From: Desulfomonile tiedjei
Lineage (GTDB): Bacteria > Desulfobacterota > Desulfomonilia > Desulfomonilales > Desulfomonilaceae
NCBI GenBank assembly: GCA_020718965.1
Contig: DYRE01000097.1
Location: 1 to 7,677, forward strand
Direction of reading: 5' to 3'
Length of the DNA stretch: 7,677 nt
Within the stretch, counting starts at the first letter, position 1. Each line of letters begins with the position of its first letter. The notes beneath the pieces are model-generated. The model was given only the letters and a program-made list of their open reading frames with translations. It searched no databases and was not told the origin of the DNA. Positions 4,887-7,677 of the stretch are shown here, piece by piece. Both the position numbers and the translations under genes were made by a program.

Positions 4887-6246
4887 ATGTCTCTCTTTTG
4901 CTCTGGCCAGCTTTTTTTACCACTGAGATTATTTCCCCGTCCGACACAAGGGTCCTTATCTCGTCACCTTGGGAGACTGATTGAGCTTGCTGAACCAATG
5001 CCCCATCCGTAACTTTGAACGTAATTGAATATCCTCTCATTATAACCTTGAGAGGACTGAGCGCCTCCAACTGCGCCGCCAATCCTAAAAGGCGGTTTCT
5101 GGAATCCTCCAGCGCTATTCGTATTGATCGACTCAGCCTGCCATTTAGAGATTTGAGATCGTCAGACGCAACCTCCATGATTCGTGTTAAAACCTCAGGC
5201 CTTAAACGAACCGATATAGCTTCCAGATCCTTACGGGCCATGGTAATGATTCTGGCAGTGTTCTTTTTTATCCTCTCTGACAAGTCTATAAGCCTTAAAC
5301 GCTCATCCTGAATTCTACGCATTGGCTGCAACAATGTTCGGGTGATTTCATCCAGAGTTTGAACATTTCGGCTAAGACAATTGAACATGCCATTCTTTAG
5401 CCTGGCGACGAGATGGGAAACGGTATCCCAAGTCTCCCGATCATCAGGGACGACCAGTTCAGCCGCTGCTGAAGGAGTGGAGGCTCTCACATCAGCTACA
5501 AGATCCGAAAGCGTAAAATCCGTCTCGTGACCTACAGCGCTTATTATTGGCACAGGACACATTCCTATTGATCTAACGACGGTTTCATCGTTAAACGCCC
5601 AAAGATCTTCTATAGATCCTCCACCCCGCCCAATAATTATGACATCCGGTAGATTCGAAACTACAAGTCTGCTCAAAGCGTCGATTATCTCGCCAGGCGC
5701 TTTTTCTCCCTGCACGGAAGTAGGGCTTACTACTAAGTTGACTCCTGGGGACCTTCTGTGAATTATCCGAATAATGTCACGAACCGCAGCTCCCGTCGCA
5801 GAGGTTATTATACCAACGGTTTTGGGATTTCTGGGTAACTTTTTCTTCCGGGAGACTTCAAAAAGTCCCTCTGCGCTCAGTTTTGCCTTAAGCTGTTCCA
5901 GAGCAAGCATCAAACTTCCCAATCCAACAGGCTCCAAAGTCTCCAATACAAGTTGGTATTCACCCCTGGGGCTATAAACGCTTACTCTTCCCCACCCTAG
6001 AACCTTCAGCCCATCTTCGAGTTTGAACTTTAGAAACCTGCTCTGGCCCTTGAACATGACACTTCTTACTTGTGAGTTGTTGTCTTTCAACGTAAAATAG
6101 GAATGACCGGATGGCGCCTTCTTGTAATTGGATATCTCACCTTGCACCCAAACTGAAGAAAAACCCCCTTCCAGAATTTGTCTGATTTCCTCCGTCAACT
6201 CCGTAACCGTCAGAATCTTGCGTTGTGTGTATTCCAATTTTGACAA
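4852..6246 (-). CDS. xseA: Exodeoxyribonuclease VII large subunit
   Basis: XseA is the catalytic subunit of exonuclease VII, which degrades single-stranded DNA from both ends in the cytoplasm during repair. The protein has 464 residues, close to the usual length. An N-terminal OB-fold (about 13-107) includes SSVWVQGEISNYKKAPSGHSYFTLKD. The catalytic domain follows, with VGIITSATGAAVRDI (144-158), IIIGRGGGSIEDLWAFND (203-220) and SAVGHETDFTLSDLVADVRASTPSAAAE (236-263). Asp157, Arg207, His240 and Asp243 line up with the E. coli catalytic residues as I recall them. Residues about 270-395 are helical and charged, fitting the long coiled coil that binds XseB, and the C-terminus ends in a beta region (PLKVIMRGYSITF). 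An in-frame TGA sits two codons before TTG 6246, so the start is that TTG or the TTG at 6237; GAGAGG is 2 bases from the first and 11 from the second. No xseB follows; the phosphatase gene overlaps its end. Confidence 0.95.
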   Translation of the reverse strand: MSKLEYTQRKILTVTELTEEIRQILEGGFSSVWVQGEISNYKKAPSGHSYFTLKDNNSQVRSVMFKGQSRFLKFKLEDGLKVLGWGRVSVYSPRGEYQLVLETLEPVGLGSLMLALEQLKAKLSAEGLFEVSRKKKLPRNPKTVGIITSATGAAVRDIIRIIHRRSPGVNLVVSPTSVQGEKAPGEIIDALSRLVVSNLPDVIIIGRGGGSIEDLWAFNDETVVRSIGMCPVPIISAVGHETDFTLSDLVADVRASTPSAAAELVVPDDRETWDTVSHLVARLKNGMFNCLSRNVQTLDEITRTLLQPMRRIQDERLRLIDLSERIKKNTARIITMARKDLEAISVRLRPEVLTRIMEVASDDLKSLNGRLSRSIRIALEDSRNRLLGLAAQLEALSPLKVIMRGYSITFKVTDGALVQQAQSVSQGDEIRTLVSDGEIISVVKKAGQSKRETYDHIIETKSNG

Positions 6247-6336
6247 GCCCTCTCATAAGTTGGCCGCGCAGTTGCAAAACAGCGCCAGACTCCGCGCCGT
6301 ACGTCCTCATTGACATTTAAAAGTTTTTGATATCAA
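6247..6336. other. Short trmFO-xseA spacer
   Basis: This 90-base gap lies within a co-directional minus-strand gene pair. Its xseA-proximal half is rich in G+C and includes repeated GCGCC, while its trmFO-proximal half is A+T rich. I see no stem followed by a T run and no convincing promoter. A short frame beginning MSMRTYGAES crosses it in another frame into xseA and is probably not real. Confidence 0.45.
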
Positions 6337-7677
6337 TCAGTTATGGTTCATAATTGGTTGTTGAACAATTTCTTCAATTTCTTTTCTCCACTTCTGAACC
6401 GCATCAATTGCCCTATTAGCAATTTCAGCTTTCTTAGACTTTGCAGACTTGCCGCTAGCTCCTTCAATCAGGCCAAAGTTGATATTCATTGGCTCATATT
6501 TCCGAGAAGTTCCTACCTGCATCCGAGTATGCCTCATCAACCCCCCGAGAGCCGACTCGACCGGTGGTAAGGGCGGCCTTTCGACTCCCTTTAAAATTAG
6601 ACCGCAAATCAAGCCCACAACCAAACCAGACGCGGCCGATTCCACATAACCTTCAACTCCAGTGATCTGGCCGGCGAAGAATATGTTGGGGCGCTTCTTT
6701 GCCCGGCAAAACTCATCGAGAAGAAGAGGAGCGTCCAGATAGGTATTTCTGTGAGATGATCCCAGTCTGGCAAATTGAGCGTTTTCCAAACCTGGGATCA
6801 TTCTAAACACCCGCTCTTGCTCGGAATAGGTCATCTTTGTCTGAAATCCTACTATATTGTAGAGAGTTCTATCGCTATTTTCAGCCCTAAGCTGGACAAC
6901 AGCGTGAGGTCTCAAACCTGTTTTGGGATCAACAAGTCCTACCGGCTTCATGGGTCCGAAAGCCAATGTTTCTTCCCCACGGCAAGCCAGTTCTTCTACG
7001 GGCAAACAGCCCTCAAAATGGGACATTTTCTCGAACGGACGTGGTTCAACTTTACGCGCTTCCCTTATTTCAGCCACAAAATGATGATAAAGGTCCTTGC
7101 TCATTGGAGCGTTTAGATAATCACCTTCGCCCATTTCATATCGGGATGCCCTAAAAAGTCGGTCCATGTTTAGGCTATCCGCATAGACTATCGGCGCTAT
7201 GGAATCATAAAAATAGAGTCCCGACGCACCAAGCCTTTCGGCGATGTCATTTGCCAGTCCGTCTGATGTCAGTGGCCCTGAAGCTACTATGACCATATCA
7301 TCACTATCACAAGGCAGTTCATGAGCCTCTCTTCTGTCTACGGTAATCAGGGGAGAGTTTTCAACAATCTTTGTGATAAGTTCAGAAAATTCTTCTCTAT
7401 TTACCGCCAGAGCTTTCCCAGCGGGAACTGATGTAATATCGGCGGCATACATCACTACAGATCCGAGCAGACGTAATTCCTGCTTGAGAAGTCCTACCGC
7501 AGAATTTAGGGACGCTGATCTCAGAGAATTAGAACAGACCAGTTCCGCAAAATTTGATGAGCTATGAGCAGAAGAAAAGCGAGCGGGTTTCATTTCAATG
7601 AGACGAACCGAAATAGCCAGGCCGGAGAGAGCCAAGGCTGCTTCGCAGCCTGCAAGCCCTGCGCCCACAATTGAAAT
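6337..7677 (-). CDS. trmFO: Methylenetetrahydrofolate-tRNA-(uracil-5-)-methyltransferase (5' end outside the window)
   Basis: TrmFO uses methylenetetrahydrofolate and FADH2 to make ribothymidine at position 54 in the T-loop of tRNAs. The frame is open to the window edge (446 visible residues beginning ISIVGAGLAGCEAAL). The GTG at 7668 is only the Val of the FAD-binding GAGLAG motif, so the true start lies beyond 7677, probably only a few residues away. Family signatures are plain: HSSSNFAELVCSNSLRS with the first conserved Cys, FEGCLPVEELACRGEETL with the Cys matching the catalytic one of B. subtilis TrmFO (Cys226), FGPMKPVGLVDPKTG, VGFQTKMTYSEQ, SSHRNTYLDAP and the C-terminal FAD-binding AGQITGVEGYVESAASGL. 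The sequence ends with INFGLIEGASG, a usual TrmFO tail, plus a charged helix (KSKKAEIANRAID). It is probably the first or an early gene of the minus-strand block leading into xseA. Confidence 0.95.
   Translation of the reverse strand: MSIVGAGLAGCEAALALSGLAISVRLIEMKPARFSSAHSSSNFAELVCSNSLRSASLNSAVGLLKQELRLLGSVVMYAADITSVPAGKALAVNREEFSELITKIVENSPLITVDRREAHELPCDSDDMVIVASGPLTSDGLANDIAERLGASGLYFYDSIAPIVYADSLNMDRLFRASRYEMGEGDYLNAPMSKDLYHHFVAEIREARKVEPRPFEKMSHFEGCLPVEELACRGEETLAFGPMKPVGLVDPKTGLRPHAVVQLRAENSDRTLYNIVGFQTKMTYSEQERVFRMIPGLENAQFARLGSSHRNTYLDAPLLLDEFCRAKKRPNIFFAGQITGVEGYVESAASGLVVGLICGLILKGVERPPLPPVESALGGLMRHTRMQVGTSRKYEPMNINFGLIEGASGKSAKSKKAEIANRAIDAVQKWRKEIEEIVQQPIMNHN

Noticed and set aside
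6157..6318. Frame starting MSMRTYGAES across the trmFO-xseA spacer into xseA
   Set aside because: Overlaps the start of a certain gene in another frame and shows no family resemblance or ribosome site.
6337..7668. Treating GTG 7668 as the trmFO start
   Set aside because: The codon is the Val of the IVGAGLAG dinucleotide-binding motif and the frame remains open to the window edge, so the gene is cut by the window.

Overview
The window looks like ordinary chromosomal DNA from a Gram-negative, probably anaerobic bacterium of the deltaproteobacterial (Desulfobacterota) type. This is inferred from the gene set: a folate-dependent TrmFO, a periplasmic DUF1573 protein with a CGC motif, a TatB-like protein, a short QueG-like 2x[4Fe-4S] protein and a TPR lipoprotein. 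Moderate G+C and frequent TTG/GTG starts are compatible. Species cannot be named. There is no sign of a phage, insertion sequence, CRISPR array, tRNA or rRNA.

Layout, left to right. (1) 1-288, minus: 5' part of a TPR-type lipoprotein gene leaving the window. (2) 289-551: divergent intergenic region with a very A+T-rich core (15 G/C in the 100 bases 441-540), nested inverted repeats and candidate promoters both ways. (3) 552-1085, plus: unrecognised membrane protein, start probably at 612. (4) 1160-1867, minus: exported DUF1573 protein. (5) 1868-2248: divergent intergenic region with a perfect 19-base palindrome, tandem GTAGAC half-sites and two doubtful small ORFs. (6) 2249-2662, plus: TatB-like translocase component. 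(7) 2677-7677, minus: five housekeeping-type genes, read right to left: trmFO (5' end outside the window), xseA, a SuhB-type inositol monophosphatase family enzyme, a QueG-like Fe-S protein and a Nudix hydrolase.

The minus-strand block suits one or two operons. xseA and the phosphatase gene overlap by 35 bases, the Fe-S and Nudix genes are 25 bases apart, and there are gaps of about 90 bases after trmFO and after the phosphatase gene. The products act in tRNA modification (TrmFO), DNA repair (ExoVII large subunit), phosphate-ester hydrolysis, an unassigned redox step and nucleotide clean-up. They share no single pathway. The left half is mostly envelope proteins (lipoprotein, membrane protein, periplasmic DUF1573, TatB), each on its own transcript.

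I did not find a convincing previously undescribed system. The items most worth checking are the palindrome and half-site cluster upstream of tatB, the A+T-rich repeat region before the orphan membrane protein, the altered Nudix box, the short QueG-like protein paired with it, and xseA lacking an adjacent xseB.
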